A DNA stretch of 64,000 nt from Thermincola carboxydiphila (GCA_016841045.1 JAENZX010000004.1:1-64000), one strand, 5' to 3'; counted from the stretch's first letter, positions 1-10,313 are shown. Notes: a model not told the origin generated them from the letters alone. Translations and numbers: made by a program.

Positions 1-2290
1 CATTATCTGTAATATTGTATGTATTCCCGTCTGTTGGTACTGCCCCTCCTGTATTTGTATTTCCATCATACGTTACTGTATAGTCTATAGGGATCCACTG
101 TGCATATAGTGTTACATTGCTGCTTCCGAGTGCAAAGGTATCTCCTCCCGCATAGCTGATTCCGCTTCCGTCTGTTGCGGTGTTCCACCCGCTGAAGGTA
201 TATCCTGTTTTCACCAGTGTTCCTGTGTTCCCCAACACCGTTGCAGTATCTCCAAAATTATAATTAACTCCGTCCGTCGGAACTGTTCCACCTGTTTTTG
301 CATTCCCATTGTATATTACCGAGTATGTGGGAACATTATTAATAACAGCTAGGGCTCCGAAGCTTGCCAATATACCTGTATCTGCTGCCAATACATCCCC
401 GGCTGTATAAGCTATTGTAATAACCTGCCCCGATATTATCGGTATGGTTAAGGTTAACTCTAATGTTTTATTATTATCTGCATTAGACACAGCGGTTACC
501 GGATTTTCCTCCCCATCTACCTGTATGTTAAACTGCGTCTCTTTCCCACTGAGGTCTGTCATCATATTTTTATCGAATGTCACAATTACCTGAGTCCCCA
601 AGGCATTTGTCGCCGCACTCATAAAATTCGGTGCTGCCGCCTCAACAGCTATTGTGCGTATATCCTGACCAGAACTACCTGCAAAGTCAGTCCCTGTAAA
701 AGTAACAGTTCTGGTTCCTTCCCCTGCCTCAGTGGTTGAAAAACGTAATGACTGCAAAACTTCCTGGACAATGGAGTTTGTGGCTGTGCTCTCAAAAGTT
801 ATTGTCAACTTAGTTGTGTTGCTTACATTTCCATTAACACTGGAAAGTACCCCTATATTAACCCCATCAGCTCTCAAGATTGTGGTTCCCGGAACCACAG
901 CAATAAGCGGAGCACTTCCATCAGTATCAGAAATACTGATTATATCCGCAGCATTCGCATTACCGGTAACTTGTACACCAAGAGTTCCGTTGTTCCAATG
1001 ACTGTCACCATCATTGTCACTTATTGTTCCGGTAGAGTCTATTTGAACAGCTGCCGTGCCCGCAGTATAATTTAACAAATCATTATTTGTGCTGACAACC
1101 GGCGGAGCATTTGGAAGGCCAATATTACCCGCATCATTTATTAAATCTCCAATAGCAACATTAATAAGATCAATGTTACAACCTTGGAAAACAATTCTGG
1201 TATCATCTAAATCGCCATCACCATCATAATCATTTGTTGAACCGGTAGCTAAGATGGCATCAACGTCCAGTGCTTGTATTAAATTCCCACCTGTTTTTAG
1301 TTGTAGTACATCACCGGGTTTAAAATCCCAAATCCGGTTTGCAGCGGGAGAATCATCAGATTCAACAACAAAAGTATTGCTGCCTCCCAATCCGAAAAGC
1401 TCGTTACTTCCGCTTCCCCCATCAATAACATCATTTCCGGCACCATAATTAGGATAATTGCTTAAAACTGCACGAAGTACCGACTCAGTAAAATAGGACC
1501 GAATAGAGCTATCTGTATCAATGTATTGGTGTACATTCGTATCACCATCTTCCCCTGCAGCTCCTCTTCCCGTTCCCGTGCCGCCTGCGCCTCCTGCTGC
1601 TCCACCGAAACCACCTCCACCGCCGCCGGAGTATATTCCTGGAGCACCACCCAAACCGGTGACACCCCCAACGGTAGTTGCACTGTCTCCACCTGGGCCG
1701 GCACCGTTCCCACCACTATTGCCGATTCCTGGGATAAGCGTACCTCCACCTAAACCGTATGAAGTGTTGTTGGTTATAGAACCACCTCCGCCACCTCCAC
1801 CACCTATTCCACCGATACCGGCATTAGGTGCAGTTCCAAAGTTTCCTCCAGTGGCTCCACCACCTCCACCACCGAGGCCCCCTTTTACACCATTCCAACT
1901 GGTATAGTTCTGTCCGTGAAAACCGTCACCAAATATTATATCATCGCCGTCTGCACCGCTAATAGTATCATTACCGCCGCCACCAAAGCCACCTCTGGTG
2001 TTGATTACATCAAACGACACGCTTCGGCCCCCGGCACCGCCGCCGCTGCCATCGCCAAAAATAATGTCGTCACCGCCCCCACCATTAAGAGTATCACTGT
2101 CACCGCCACCATTACCGCCAGCCCCGCCGGATCCTGCACTCTGCTGACTTCCACCACCTCCACCACCGCTGCCGTCTCCAACAATTAATAAGCCCGCAGT
2201 GAGTGCCCTTGCGTCTGTTGGCAACATAAGCATAAGTACTATACTCAAAACAAATACCCAACTTAAAGCTTTAATTAGTCTCTTTTTCAT
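1..2290 (-). CDS. Large Gly-rich secreted/surface protein, C-terminus off the window
   Basis: An uninterrupted minus-strand frame of 763 codons starts at ATG 2290 (GGGGG Shine-Dalgarno about 2299-2305) and is still open at base 1. It begins with a signal peptide (MKKRLIKALSW, hydrophobic core, cleavage near ARA). Next come about 230 residues of glycine-rich sequence with RTX-like calcium-binding nonapeptides such as GGGGDDIIFGDG and GADGDDIIFGDG. A further nonapeptide (NDVIDGGSGSNELFGLGG) lies near base 1430. Ig/cadherin-like beta domains follow. The last 110 codons hold two InlB-type (Listeria-Bacteroides) repeats with YTFSGWNT and LYAQW motifs. The likely role is an extracellular, calcium-stabilised adhesin or matrix protein. 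No anchor is visible because the C-terminus is missing. The exact function is unknown. Confidence 0.85.
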   Translation of the reverse strand, partial: MKKRLIKALSWVFVLSIVLMLMLPTDARALTAGLLIVGDGSGGGGGGSQQSAGSGGAGGNGGGDSDTLNGGGGDDIIFGDGSGGGAGGRSVSFDVINTRGGFGGGGNDTISGADGDDIIFGDGFHGQNYTSWNGVKGGLGGGGGGATGGNFGTAPNAGIGGIGGGGGGGGSITNNTSYGLGGGTLIPGIGNSGGNGAGPGGDSATTVGGVTGLGGAPGIYSGGGGGGFGGAAGGAGGTGTGRGAAGEDGDTNVHQYIDTDSSIRSYFTESVLRAVLSNYPNYGAGNDVIDGGSGSNELFGLGGSNTFVVESDDSPAANRIWDFKPGDVLQLKTGGNLIQALDVDAILATGSTNDYDGDGDLDDTRIVFQGCNIDLINVAIGDLINDAGNIGLPNAPPVVSTNNDLLNYTAGTAAVQIDSTGTISDNDGDSHWNNGTLGVQVTGNANAADIISISDTDGSAPLIAVVPGTTILRADGVNIGVLSSVNGNVSNTTKLTITFESTATNSIVQEVLQSLRFSTTEAGEGTRTVTFTGTDFAGSSGQDIRTIAVEAAAPNFMSAATNALGTQVIVTFDKNMMTDLSGKETQFNIQVDGEENPVTAVSNADNNKTLELTLTIPIISGQVITIAYTAGDVLAADTGILASFGALAVINNVPTYSVIYNGNAKTGGTVPTDGVNYNFGDTATVLGNTGTLVKTGYTFSGWNTATDGSGISYAGGDTFALGSSNVTLYAQWIPIDYTVTYDGNTNTGGAVPTDGNTYNITDN

Positions 2291-2379
2291 GTAAAAATCC
2301 CCCTTGAGCGACTTATTTCGACAAAATTATACATTTATTTGATTCCATACAAATTATGCTAATCCTTCCTTTAATTTAA

Positions 2380-2417
2380 GAAAAGTAAAAAGACCCTCAA
2401 ACACATAAGTTTGAGGG
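2380..2417 (-). terminator. Intrinsic terminator of the CPBP protease gene
   Basis: A 9-bp perfect stem (2394-2402 with 2409-2417, loop ACATAA) is followed on the minus strand by CTTTTTACTTTT. It sits 75 bp after the protease stop. Confidence 0.85.
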
Positions 2418-2492
2418 ATATAAAAGAGACTTTTAATTCATAATCCTCTATAGAAAACCAGGGATGGAAAGATTTCGTAGTCCTCCCTTCTC

Positions 2493-3224
2493 TTATACTA
2501 CAACAAAATAGTATCCGGACAGCATCATGAAATTCCATGTGGCATGAGCAATGATCGGAACAATAAGCGAATCATGCTTTTCGTAAAGATGTGCTAAGAC
2601 GGCACCCCCTGCGGCAATCGGGACAAGACGAAATAGATCAAAGTGGACTACGCCAAAGAAAATTCCGGAAAGAAGTATTGCCCAAAGACGACCAAAACTC
2701 TTACGTAAAACCGGGTAAACCATGGCCCGGAAATAGAGTTCCTCACTTACGGGGGCTAGAATAACAACGGCTATAAAAGGAAGCAGTAAATCTGCGGCAG
2801 TTTTGATCCCGGTAAACATTTTTTCAACATCCTGAGGCGGTGGCGGGCCTGTTAGGAGAGCAATAATTATGCCAATACCCCAAACAAAAATTCCAACAGC
2901 AAAACCTCCATAAAGACCGCTGAAGATATTCTTTAGAAGCTTGTCAGTTTTCAGTCCCAGATCTATTAAAGTTGCACCCTTGCGGCGGGTAATTATCAAA
3001 ACAGAAGAGGTAATAATAGAAGCCTGCAAAAAAGTAGTAATAAACAGAAGAACAGTCTGCAGGTGTTCTCTTTCTATACCCGAAGCCAGTACAAGACTTC
3101 GTATAGAATTTCTAAACAGAGCCACAAAAGCAAGGGTAACGACAAGTATCAAAATAACCAAAAACAAGTCCCACCAGGACCACTTAGGACGTTGTTCCAC
3201 ACTTGTTTCTCCAATATACTCCAT
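2493..3224 (-). CDS. CPBP (CAAX/ABI-type) intramembrane metalloprotease
   Basis: A 243-residue polytopic membrane protein with about seven hydrophobic segments. The three family motifs are visible: EELYFR at residues 161-166 (catalytic Glu pair and Arg), FFGVVHF with His194, and HATWN at 227-231. Such proteins cleave near membrane segments or process peptides such as bacteriocins; the substrate here cannot be told from sequence. The start is supported by GGGAG upstream. It forms a single-gene unit with its own terminator, next to the divergently read surface-protein promoter region and downstream of the GH15 gene. Nothing ties it clearly to the glucan genes. Confidence 0.9.
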   Translation of the reverse strand: MEYIGETSVEQRPKWSWWDLFLVILILVVTLAFVALFRNSIRSLVLASGIEREHLQTVLLFITTFLQASIITSSVLIITRRKGATLIDLGLKTDKLLKNIFSGLYGGFAVGIFVWGIGIIIALLTGPPPPQDVEKMFTGIKTAADLLLPFIAVVILAPVSEELYFRAMVYPVLRKSFGRLWAILLSGIFFGVVHFDLFRLVPIAAGGAVLAHLYEKHDSLIVPIIAHATWNFMMLSGYYFVVV

Positions 3225-3353
3225 GTATATCTCCCATTTAATAATAAACTTTATTTAATAATACTCTTAATACTATGAGTTATTAGTAATTGTATAATTT
3301 TCTTCTGTTTAATTATATAATCATTATTCTTTAATAACCATACTTTATTAATA

Positions 3354-5327
3354 TTAATGAAAACTGCCTTTGAGCCTTTTGAACTTCTCAAGATATTTCT
3401 CCACTGCGAGAACAAATGTTGAATGGGACCAGGTAAGAGGAGAAACTGATAATTCTTCTCCGGTATATGGATGCACCTGCTCAGGCAGCACACCGCTCGG
3501 GAGGGCATATCTGACAGCCCATTCTATGAAACTTTTGCTCATGTTCAGCTCATCAAATGTTAGTGCTTTATCAGCATACCATTCTGCCAGCCATAATGTA
3601 CAAATCACCCACGGATTTCCCGGGACGTTCTCAATATCGTCACTTTTCTTGCTATAATAATCATTAGTATACCGGGCTATTCCGCCTATCTCGGTTTTGA
3701 CCCATAAATCTTTTCTAATAGCTTCCATGGTTCCTGCAACTTTAATATCTGAAGCCGGAAAAGCACCAAACTCAAATAAACCATACATACTGCTGTCAAT
3801 GGTGTAATCATTATCGATACTGCCCGATGGGCTTAAATTTATTCCACGTAGAAATCTGCCATTTTCCGGGCTATACAGGTATTTTACCATGGCTGTCTGC
3901 AGCTCTTCGGCGGCTTGACCGTATTTTTCAGCGGCAGTCTTGTCTTTAAACAAAGATGCAAACACCTTAGCTGCCTTTAGGGCCCCATAAACAGCTGAAC
4001 AGGTAAAACTAAATATCCCCCACCTCTCTTCCCATAAGTCAAAACTGGGCAGGGGCAGCTTAGTTACAGGATCCCTGTAAGAGACAAGGAATTCGGCTGC
4101 TTTTTTAATCAGGACCTGATAAAGAGACTCAATAAATTCAACATCGCGATACTTTCTATAGTGAGCCCCTAATGCAAAGAGCACAAGGGCTGTCTCATCT
4201 TCCTGGATAGGAAGCTGCGACCTGCCCTCTTTCCACCACGGGTGCCAGCTCGAACCTAAGGTTCCGTCAGAATTATATTTATGCAGAAAGAACCCACCTT
4301 CAGAAATAATCTTTGTACAGAATTCATAGAACCTAGCCGTTAATTCGGGATAACCGGCATAATCCAAGGCATATGCTACCAGTGCTCCATCCCTTGGCCA
4401 GACATAACTATAATGATCGGGGTAGCTAAGAAGAACATCGGAATCATTGGCTGCTAAGATTGCACCATCATTATCCGTTTGAGTCCTTATCACCAGCAGG
4501 CTTCGATGATACATCTCAATAACATCATCAGATAGGTCAAAAAAGCTGTGATCTTTTCTGTGAACCCATGCATTCCAGTAAGAACTTATTTCGTCAAATA
4601 TTTTCTCAGGTCTCTGTTCTATAATGAAGTCATTTAAGTCCCAGACTTTACGAATATTCTCACCGGCTGCAATCCAGTAATAAAGTTCAGCTGATTCACC
4701 GCCCCCAATCACAGCCCGAAAGCTGACAGCACTGTCAATTAAACCGTGGGAAATGGGATGCTGTTCCAAGATACCATCTTCGGCATCCCGCCAGGTGCCT
4801 TCAGCCCCACCAAACCTTTTTGTTCCAATAGAATACTGATACATACCCTCGCTGCCAAAAAAACCATTAATTAAAAAATACCTGTCTCTTTTATAATGGC
4901 ATAAGCAGTGACGGGAAGGCTCATATATTGCAGTATCACCAACTCCGGATTCATTTATGGTAAAGTCATGACTAAAAAACACCCTTATCTCTCTGCTATG
5001 AGAGCTGTTATTAAAAACGGTTATTTTTTTTAGCAGGAAATTCTTTCTGTAATGTACAGTGTCATTTATGTTAAGTGATATCTGAATATTATCATTAATT
5101 GCTTCTGCTCTGCTTGTTAGAGTATCTTTCGTATACCCAAGTTTTATCTGCCAACTCCCGTCATCAGTCCATGAGAAATTTCCGTCTGTCCAGATTCCAA
5201 TCTTATTACGATGTCCGGAAATATGATTGCTCAAACCAACCCTTGGATAAAACAAATCCCTAACATTAAGTTTCCTGTCTATGTTAACTAACATCGAACC
5301 ATTGCCCAGAACAATGTCTCTTGGCAT
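3354..5327 (-). CDS. GH15 glucoamylase / glucodextranase-like enzyme
   Basis: 657 residues from ATG 5327, which is preceded by GGGGGTGAAAGG. A longer frame starts at TTG 5390 but has no ribosome-binding site, and GH15 proteins of this type typically begin MPRDI.GNG. An N-terminal beta-sandwich (about 1-260) leads into an (alpha/alpha)6 barrel. Family motifs include VWPRDG at about 310, QEDETAL at about 372 (region of the general acid) and LPEQ at about 614 (general base), followed by SPLTWSHS. There is no signal peptide, so it probably acts in the cytoplasm, releasing glucose from alpha-1,4-glucan ends. It is divergent from DUF4912-GH57, which suggests a storage-polysaccharide cycle. GH15 trehalases are an alternative specificity. 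Confidence 0.9.
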   Translation of the reverse strand: MPRDIVLGNGSMLVNIDRKLNVRDLFYPRVGLSNHISGHRNKIGIWTDGNFSWTDDGSWQIKLGYTKDTLTSRAEAINDNIQISLNINDTVHYRKNFLLKKITVFNNSSHSREIRVFFSHDFTINESGVGDTAIYEPSRHCLCHYKRDRYFLINGFFGSEGMYQYSIGTKRFGGAEGTWRDAEDGILEQHPISHGLIDSAVSFRAVIGGGESAELYYWIAAGENIRKVWDLNDFIIEQRPEKIFDEISSYWNAWVHRKDHSFFDLSDDVIEMYHRSLLVIRTQTDNDGAILAANDSDVLLSYPDHYSYVWPRDGALVAYALDYAGYPELTARFYEFCTKIISEGGFFLHKYNSDGTLGSSWHPWWKEGRSQLPIQEDETALVLFALGAHYRKYRDVEFIESLYQVLIKKAAEFLVSYRDPVTKLPLPSFDLWEERWGIFSFTCSAVYGALKAAKVFASLFKDKTAAEKYGQAAEELQTAMVKYLYSPENGRFLRGINLSPSGSIDNDYTIDSSMYGLFEFGAFPASDIKVAGTMEAIRKDLWVKTEIGGIARYTNDYYSKKSDDIENVPGNPWVICTLWLAEWYADKALTFDELNMSKSFIEWAVRYALPSGVLPEQVHPYTGEELSVSPLTWSHSTFVLAVEKYLEKFKRLKGSFH

Positions 5328-5549
5328 CCTTTCACCCCCGTGAAATACTGAGATAAATTTCTTTTTTGATAAAATTTCCTTGATATTCAAGAATGCAAAT
5401 AAACATTAACTAAATAAATTTCAAATTCCGTGACATAATAAAAAAGTCGATTTAACCGAACTCATATATCAAAATTCATTATTCCACAAAGTCCGGGAAA
5501 ATATAAAATCTATGATAATTCACCAAAGACATTAAAGGAGGAGTGAAAG

Positions 5550-6224
5550 TTGGAGCTAACAGGCCTACTACTTATGTTCGGTCTGCTGGTACTAGGCGGC
5601 GGAATTTATTTGGCAACTCAACTTCCTAACAGAATCGCAAAAAAACCAGAGCTGCCGCTCAGGGGCGAAGATAACTTTGAAACTGCCGAAGATTTATTTC
5701 CCCCTATTGAATTTCCGCCAGAGCCCGTAGAAGAGTTTGTACCGGAACTCCCGAAAGGGTATAACGAAGACAAAATAACGGTTATGGCCAGAGACCCGGA
5801 AAATATTTTTGCATACTGGGAAGTAACGGAAGAAAAAGAAAATAGACTTAGGCAAAATCATGGCTTACAATGGGATAATTCACATCCTGTTGTCCGCATT
5901 CACGATGTTACCGGAATTAATTATTTTAACGGTGAAAACGCTAACGATTATAAAGATGTTTATGTAGATGATAATGCCGATAGATGGTACTTTCATATTG
6001 GCACTCCGGATAGGGTATTCTGTGCGGAACTTGGAAGAAAGCTGGAAGATGGTACATTTGTAGTTATCGCACGTTCCAATTTGACGCGCACTCCTCGAAA
6101 CACATTATCTGACAAAATAGATCCGGAATGGATGTTGGTAACTGAAGATCAGAAAAAACTATATGCACGCATAGGACAAACCGGTGAATTCAGCTCTTAT
6201 CACCTATTTCAACAGAAACAATAA
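5550..6224 (+). CDS. Membrane-anchored DUF4912 protein
   Basis: 224 residues starting at TTG 5550, set by the strong Shine-Dalgarno AGGAGGAG at 5536-5543. It has one N-terminal transmembrane helix (about residues 4-22) and an acidic, Pro-rich linker. A DUF4912 domain covers about 75-215, with the typical DPENIFAYWEV opening and a sugar-binding-like beta-sandwich pattern. DUF4912 genes commonly sit beside GH57 glucan enzymes, as here (85 bp upstream of the GH57 gene, same strand). I infer a glucan-binding or envelope-tethering role; the biochemical function of the family is not established. Confidence 0.85.
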   Translation: MELTGLLLMFGLLVLGGGIYLATQLPNRIAKKPELPLRGEDNFETAEDLFPPIEFPPEPVEEFVPELPKGYNEDKITVMARDPENIFAYWEVTEEKENRLRQNHGLQWDNSHPVVRIHDVTGINYFNGENANDYKDVYVDDNADRWYFHIGTPDRVFCAELGRKLEDGTFVVIARSNLTRTPRNTLSDKIDPEWMLVTEDQKKLYARIGQTGEFSSYHLFQQKQ

Positions 6225-6309
6225 AAATAACAAATAAAATTAAAAGTAAATTAAAAGTAGAAGAAAATTACAATAAAAGAGTTACACATACAAAGGAAGG
6301 AATGGTCAG

Positions 6310-7932
6310 ATGAATAAAGGTTATCTCGCAATTGTGCTTCACGCCCATTTACCTTATGTTCGCCACCCGGAACATGAGTTTTTTTTGGAAGAGCGGTGGT
6401 TATATGAGGCAATAACAGAATGCTATATTCCCTTGATTCATGTCTTTGAATCTCTGGTTAATGATGGTGTGGATTTTAGAATTACAATGTCCATAACACC
6501 AACACTTATGTCTATGTTTACAGATGAACTGCTACAAAACAGGTATTCCAAACATATTACCCAGTTGATAGAATTAGCTGAAAAAGAAATTGAGCGGACA
6601 AAATGGGAGCCGCATTTTAACAGGCTTGCTCATATGTATAAGAACAATTTTATATCAGCAAGCCAGACATTTCATGACAAGTATCACAAAAACCTGCTAA
6701 ATGCCTTCAAAAGGTTTCAAGATCTTGGAGTCCTTGAAGTAATAACCTGTGGTGCAACTCACGGTTACCTGCCATTAGTTGGAATTCATCGCGAAAGTGT
6801 ACGGGCCCAGATTGGTATCGCAGTTGATTTATATACTAAATTAATGGGCAGAAAACCAAAAGGTATCTGGTTACCGGAATGTGCTTATCATGAAGGTGAT
6901 GACCAAATTCTTGACGAATTCGGTATCAAGTATTTCTTTGTTGATACCCATGGGATAATGTACGCAGATACCAGGCCTAAATATGGAATATATGCCCCAT
7001 TATATTGTCCTTCCGGAGTAGCTGCCTTTGGCCGTGATACAGAGACCTCCAAGCAGGTCTGGAGTTCCCAGGAGGGTTATCCTGGTGATTTTGACTATAG
7101 AGAATATTACCGTGATATAGGCTGGGACCTTGATTATAATTATGTCAAACCATATATTCATCCAAATGGTTTGAGAATAAATACAGGTATAAAGTATTAT
7201 AAGATAACCGGCAAAACAGACGATAAACAACCCTATGATCCTCAGGCAGGTCATTATAAAGCTGCCGAACATGCGGGAAACTTTATGTTCAACAGGGAAA
7301 AACAAGTTGAATTTCTGTCTGAAATGTTCGACCGAAAGCCGCTCATTATATCACCATATGACGCAGAACTATTTGGTCACTGGTGGTATGAAGGACCTAA
7401 CTTCCTTAATTACTTGTGCAGGAAGATAGCTAATGATCAAGACACTATAAAACTTATTACTCCAAGTGAATATCTGGCTGAATACCCTGTTAACCAGATG
7501 ACTGTACCCGGTTCATCCAGTTGGGGACTTAAGGGATATCATGAGGTATGGCTGGAAGGAAGCAATGACTGGATTTACCAGCATCTTCACAAAGCAGGTG
7601 AGCGTATGACAGAGTTATCTTCGATGTTTCCTAATGCCAGCGGCGACCTTTTAAGAGCCTTGAATCAGGCAGCCAGAGAGCTTCTGCTGGCTCAAAGCAG
7701 TGACTGGGCGTTTATAATGAAAACCGGGACCATGGTTGACTATGCTATTAAAAAGACAAAACTGCATCTACATCGTTTTACTGAATTATATGAAGACATC
7801 AAGTGGAACAAAATTAACCCGGAGTGGCTGGGCGAATTAGAATACAGGGATAATATTTTCCCTGATATCGACTACAGGTATTATTTGCCTTATAAGCCTG
7901 TCAGCAGCCGAGGAATTGCAGTCAATTTATAA
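6310..7932 (+). CDS. GH57 1,4-alpha-glucan branching enzyme (DUF1957 type)
   Basis: 540 residues. The start HAHLPYVRHPE is the classic GH57 opening. The nucleophile region is WLPECAY near residue 196, with Glu as nucleophile. The acid/base Asp lies in SPYDAELFGHWW near residue 355. A C-terminal helical DUF1957 domain follows. It transfers alpha-1,4 segments to 1,6 positions, building branched glucan from the linear product of a GT4 synthase such as the one at 12839-14101. AAGGAAGG precedes ATG 6310. No signal peptide is present, so it is cytoplasmic. It is probably cotranscribed with the DUF4912 gene and ends at a terminator. GH57 amylases with other specificities are less likely given the length and C-terminal domain. 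Confidence 0.9.
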   Translation: MNKGYLAIVLHAHLPYVRHPEHEFFLEERWLYEAITECYIPLIHVFESLVNDGVDFRITMSITPTLMSMFTDELLQNRYSKHITQLIELAEKEIERTKWEPHFNRLAHMYKNNFISASQTFHDKYHKNLLNAFKRFQDLGVLEVITCGATHGYLPLVGIHRESVRAQIGIAVDLYTKLMGRKPKGIWLPECAYHEGDDQILDEFGIKYFFVDTHGIMYADTRPKYGIYAPLYCPSGVAAFGRDTETSKQVWSSQEGYPGDFDYREYYRDIGWDLDYNYVKPYIHPNGLRINTGIKYYKITGKTDDKQPYDPQAGHYKAAEHAGNFMFNREKQVEFLSEMFDRKPLIISPYDAELFGHWWYEGPNFLNYLCRKIANDQDTIKLITPSEYLAEYPVNQMTVPGSSSWGLKGYHEVWLEGSNDWIYQHLHKAGERMTELSSMFPNASGDLLRALNQAARELLLAQSSDWAFIMKTGTMVDYAIKKTKLHLHRFTELYEDIKWNKINPEWLGELEYRDNIFPDIDYRYYLPYKPVSSRGIAVNL

Positions 7933-7954
7933 AGATAAAGATTTTATTAGAGTT

Positions 7955-7988
7955 TTAAGGGCCTAGTTTGGGCCCTCTTTTCTTTTGA
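7955..7988 (+). terminator. Intrinsic terminator after the GH57 gene
   Basis: A 6-bp stem AGGGCC/GGCCCT (7958-7963 with 7971-7976) is followed by TCTTTTCTTTT. Confidence 0.8.
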
Positions 7989-8069
7989 CCCCTTAATTAA
8001 TTTGGAAGGACTTGGTCGAAAACTGTCGAAATTTTTATATATTATGTTTTTATGTGAGGAGAGATGATA

Positions 8070-10304
8070 GTGCGTAAATTGTTTATTATTCTGATGTTAA
8101 TTGCAGTATTATGTCTTCAGTTCTTAGTAGGCACCGCCGCCGCTAGTGATTCTGAGTCTAGGATATCTTTTAAGGACATGAGTTCCAGCCATTGGGCCTA
8201 CAAAGATGTTGTAAAATTGAACCTCAGAGGAGTAATTAAAGGTTATAATGATTCAACATTTAGGCCTGATAAACCCGTTACCCAGATTGAGGCCATTTTG
8301 ATGGCTGTCAACAATATGGAAGGTCCAACCGGCGCAACTATTGATGAAGCTTCGGAGTCACTTCCCATTGAAGTGCCTAACTGGGTGGAAGAAAATTGTA
8401 AAAAAGAAGTTTTGTTTAGTTTGCAAAAAGGTCTGATCGTCCCTTCGGAGAACAACTTCAATGCCACTGCTCCGGCCTCCAGGGCATGGATAGCTAAACT
8501 TCTCGTAAGAATGATAAACAAAGAAAAGGATGCTCTTGGAATTAAAGGACCTGTATCAGATATAAAAGACGCCTCTTCAATTCCAGCCTGGGCCAATTCT
8601 TACGTGAACCTGGCTATTAAATACAAATTACTAAAAGGTTATCCAGATAAATCTTTTAAGCCTAGCCAATCAGTTACTCGCTCTGAAATAGTATCTATTC
8701 TTAGTCGCAGTGAACAGTTTCTCCCGCTAGACAAAGTAACACGCGGAAAGCTTCTGGGGGTTTATGATCAAAATTTGTTTATGGTTTCAGATGAAAAATT
8801 AAATATCTATGATTTAGCCGGCAAAATGATAATATTCAATGAAGAAGGAAAACAGACTGATATGCAATCCCTGACAGAAGGCCAGGAAGTGTCTGTGGTG
8901 GAAAACGGCCCATTCATTGATTACCTGGAGGTGCTGCCTGCCAACTTCCCGTTGAAAACATTCGGGGGTACTGCTGCCAAAACCCTGCCCGAAGAAGGAG
9001 TTTTAATTACCAGAGATGAAAACCTAAATGTTTTTGCCTGGACCTTATCAGATAAGGTTTCTATCAATTCACAAGCAGGGGAAATAGAAACCCTAGCCCA
9101 AATCCCATCAGGTATTCCACTAGAAATCGGTATAAATGGTCAAAACAAGATTGTTTATATAATGGTCCTCAATGGGAGTGAAACCGAAGCTCCTCCTTCA
9201 TCAGACAAGCCTGTCAACAACAAACCTGTCGATACAGACAGCATTAGTGTCACAGGAACAGTTGTCAGTGTTAATGATTTAAACAGGACAATTTCTGTTA
9301 TAGATGATGAAGATTATTCCCTTAAAACTTACGAAGTACATAAAAATGCAGAAGTTTATATAGATAACATCAAAATGAACTTAGAAGATATTATGCAGGG
9401 CATGAAAATCCAGATTAAACTTGAAAATAACAGGGCAGTATATCTCGAGAGCACTCATATGGTGTCTGGAATAATTAAATCCATCGATAAGGCCCGTAAC
9501 AAAATTACCTTGAAAATGACTTCAGTCTCACGGACTTTTACCTTCACCGATGATATTGAAATTAATATTGAAGGTCTGTCAAATAGCGATATAGATGACA
9601 TCAATCCACAGGACTATGCCGAATTAAAAATTGAGGATGATGAAGTAACCGAGATTAATGTTCGGACAATGTTCTCCTTTCAGGTTGTCACAGCAACAAA
9701 GGGTGCAGGACAGATCGTAGTGTGGGACGAAAATGGTTTCGCCAAAGAACTAACTCTCGAAAGAAACACTACTGTTGTTATACCGGGCCTGAACACGCCA
9801 TCGCCAGAAGACCTGCTGGTAGGTGATTATATAACAGCAACCTATTTTGGCAGCAAAATTCGGAATGTTGAAGTGGTTCCGGTTACTCGAGGAAAAATCT
9901 CACAAATCAATACTAGTAGGAATACCCTTACAGTAGAAAGCTTCAATGGTAAGACTGAAACTTTTTCATTTAATGCTAAAAGTATGATAATAACAGGCAG
10001 CAGCAAAAATTATGATTTGGATTCCCTGCAGGTTGGAAACCGCCTTGAAATTAGCCAAACAAGTGAAAACGGCTATTCTTTCAAAGTGATGACAAAGGAC
10101 TCGGGAAAAATCCAATCCCTGACTAATACTACCTCCAAAATTACAATTGTAAAAGATTCCTCTTTCCAATTAAACCGTTATCTGGCTTCTGATATTTATA
10201 TACATGAAGGTGAACAAACTAAAGGCATCAGCGACCTGGGACCTGATATCCAAGTAGAAGGTTATTCACTTAATGGAATCATCTATGAGGTTGAAATTAA
10301 ATAA
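8070..10304 (+). CDS. SLH-domain cell-surface protein with beta-rich repeats
   Basis: 744 residues. I place the start at GTG 8070: the AGGAG at 8057-8061 is 8 nt from it but only 2 nt from the in-frame ATG at 8064. A signal peptide (RKLFIILMLIAVLCLQ) precedes three SLH segments in about residues 30-215. The first and third are clear (FKDMSSSHWAYKDVVKL with GVIKGYNDSTFRPD; KLLKGYPDKSFKPS); the middle one is degenerate. SLH domains bind pyruvylated secondary wall polymer. The remaining 500 residues are repeated 70-residue beta-domains (GTVVSVN, GIIKSID, GKISQIN starts), like DUF5666-type modules. It is a structural surface protein of unknown partner, with its own terminator and convergent with the next operon. 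Confidence 0.88.
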   Translation: MRKLFIILMLIAVLCLQFLVGTAAASDSESRISFKDMSSSHWAYKDVVKLNLRGVIKGYNDSTFRPDKPVTQIEAILMAVNNMEGPTGATIDEASESLPIEVPNWVEENCKKEVLFSLQKGLIVPSENNFNATAPASRAWIAKLLVRMINKEKDALGIKGPVSDIKDASSIPAWANSYVNLAIKYKLLKGYPDKSFKPSQSVTRSEIVSILSRSEQFLPLDKVTRGKLLGVYDQNLFMVSDEKLNIYDLAGKMIIFNEEGKQTDMQSLTEGQEVSVVENGPFIDYLEVLPANFPLKTFGGTAAKTLPEEGVLITRDENLNVFAWTLSDKVSINSQAGEIETLAQIPSGIPLEIGINGQNKIVYIMVLNGSETEAPPSSDKPVNNKPVDTDSISVTGTVVSVNDLNRTISVIDDEDYSLKTYEVHKNAEVYIDNIKMNLEDIMQGMKIQIKLENNRAVYLESTHMVSGIIKSIDKARNKITLKMTSVSRTFTFTDDIEINIEGLSNSDIDDINPQDYAELKIEDDEVTEINVRTMFSFQVVTATKGAGQIVVWDENGFAKELTLERNTTVVIPGLNTPSPEDLLVGDYITATYFGSKIRNVEVVPVTRGKISQINTSRNTLTVESFNGKTETFSFNAKSMIITGSSKNYDLDSLQVGNRLEISQTSENGYSFKVMTKDSGKIQSLTNTTSKITIVKDSSFQLNRYLASDIYIHEGEQTKGISDLGPDIQVEGYSLNGIIYEVEIK

Positions 10305-10313
10305 AGGATCGAT

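Noticed and set aside
1254-2188. Pro- and Thr-rich plus-strand reading frames
   Set aside because: They are the complement of glycine-rich codons in the minus-strand surface gene, which has a signal peptide and a ribosome-binding site; the plus frames have neither.
5328-5390. TTG-started longer form of the GH15 protein
   Set aside because: No ribosome-binding site, and the added residues are not part of the family.
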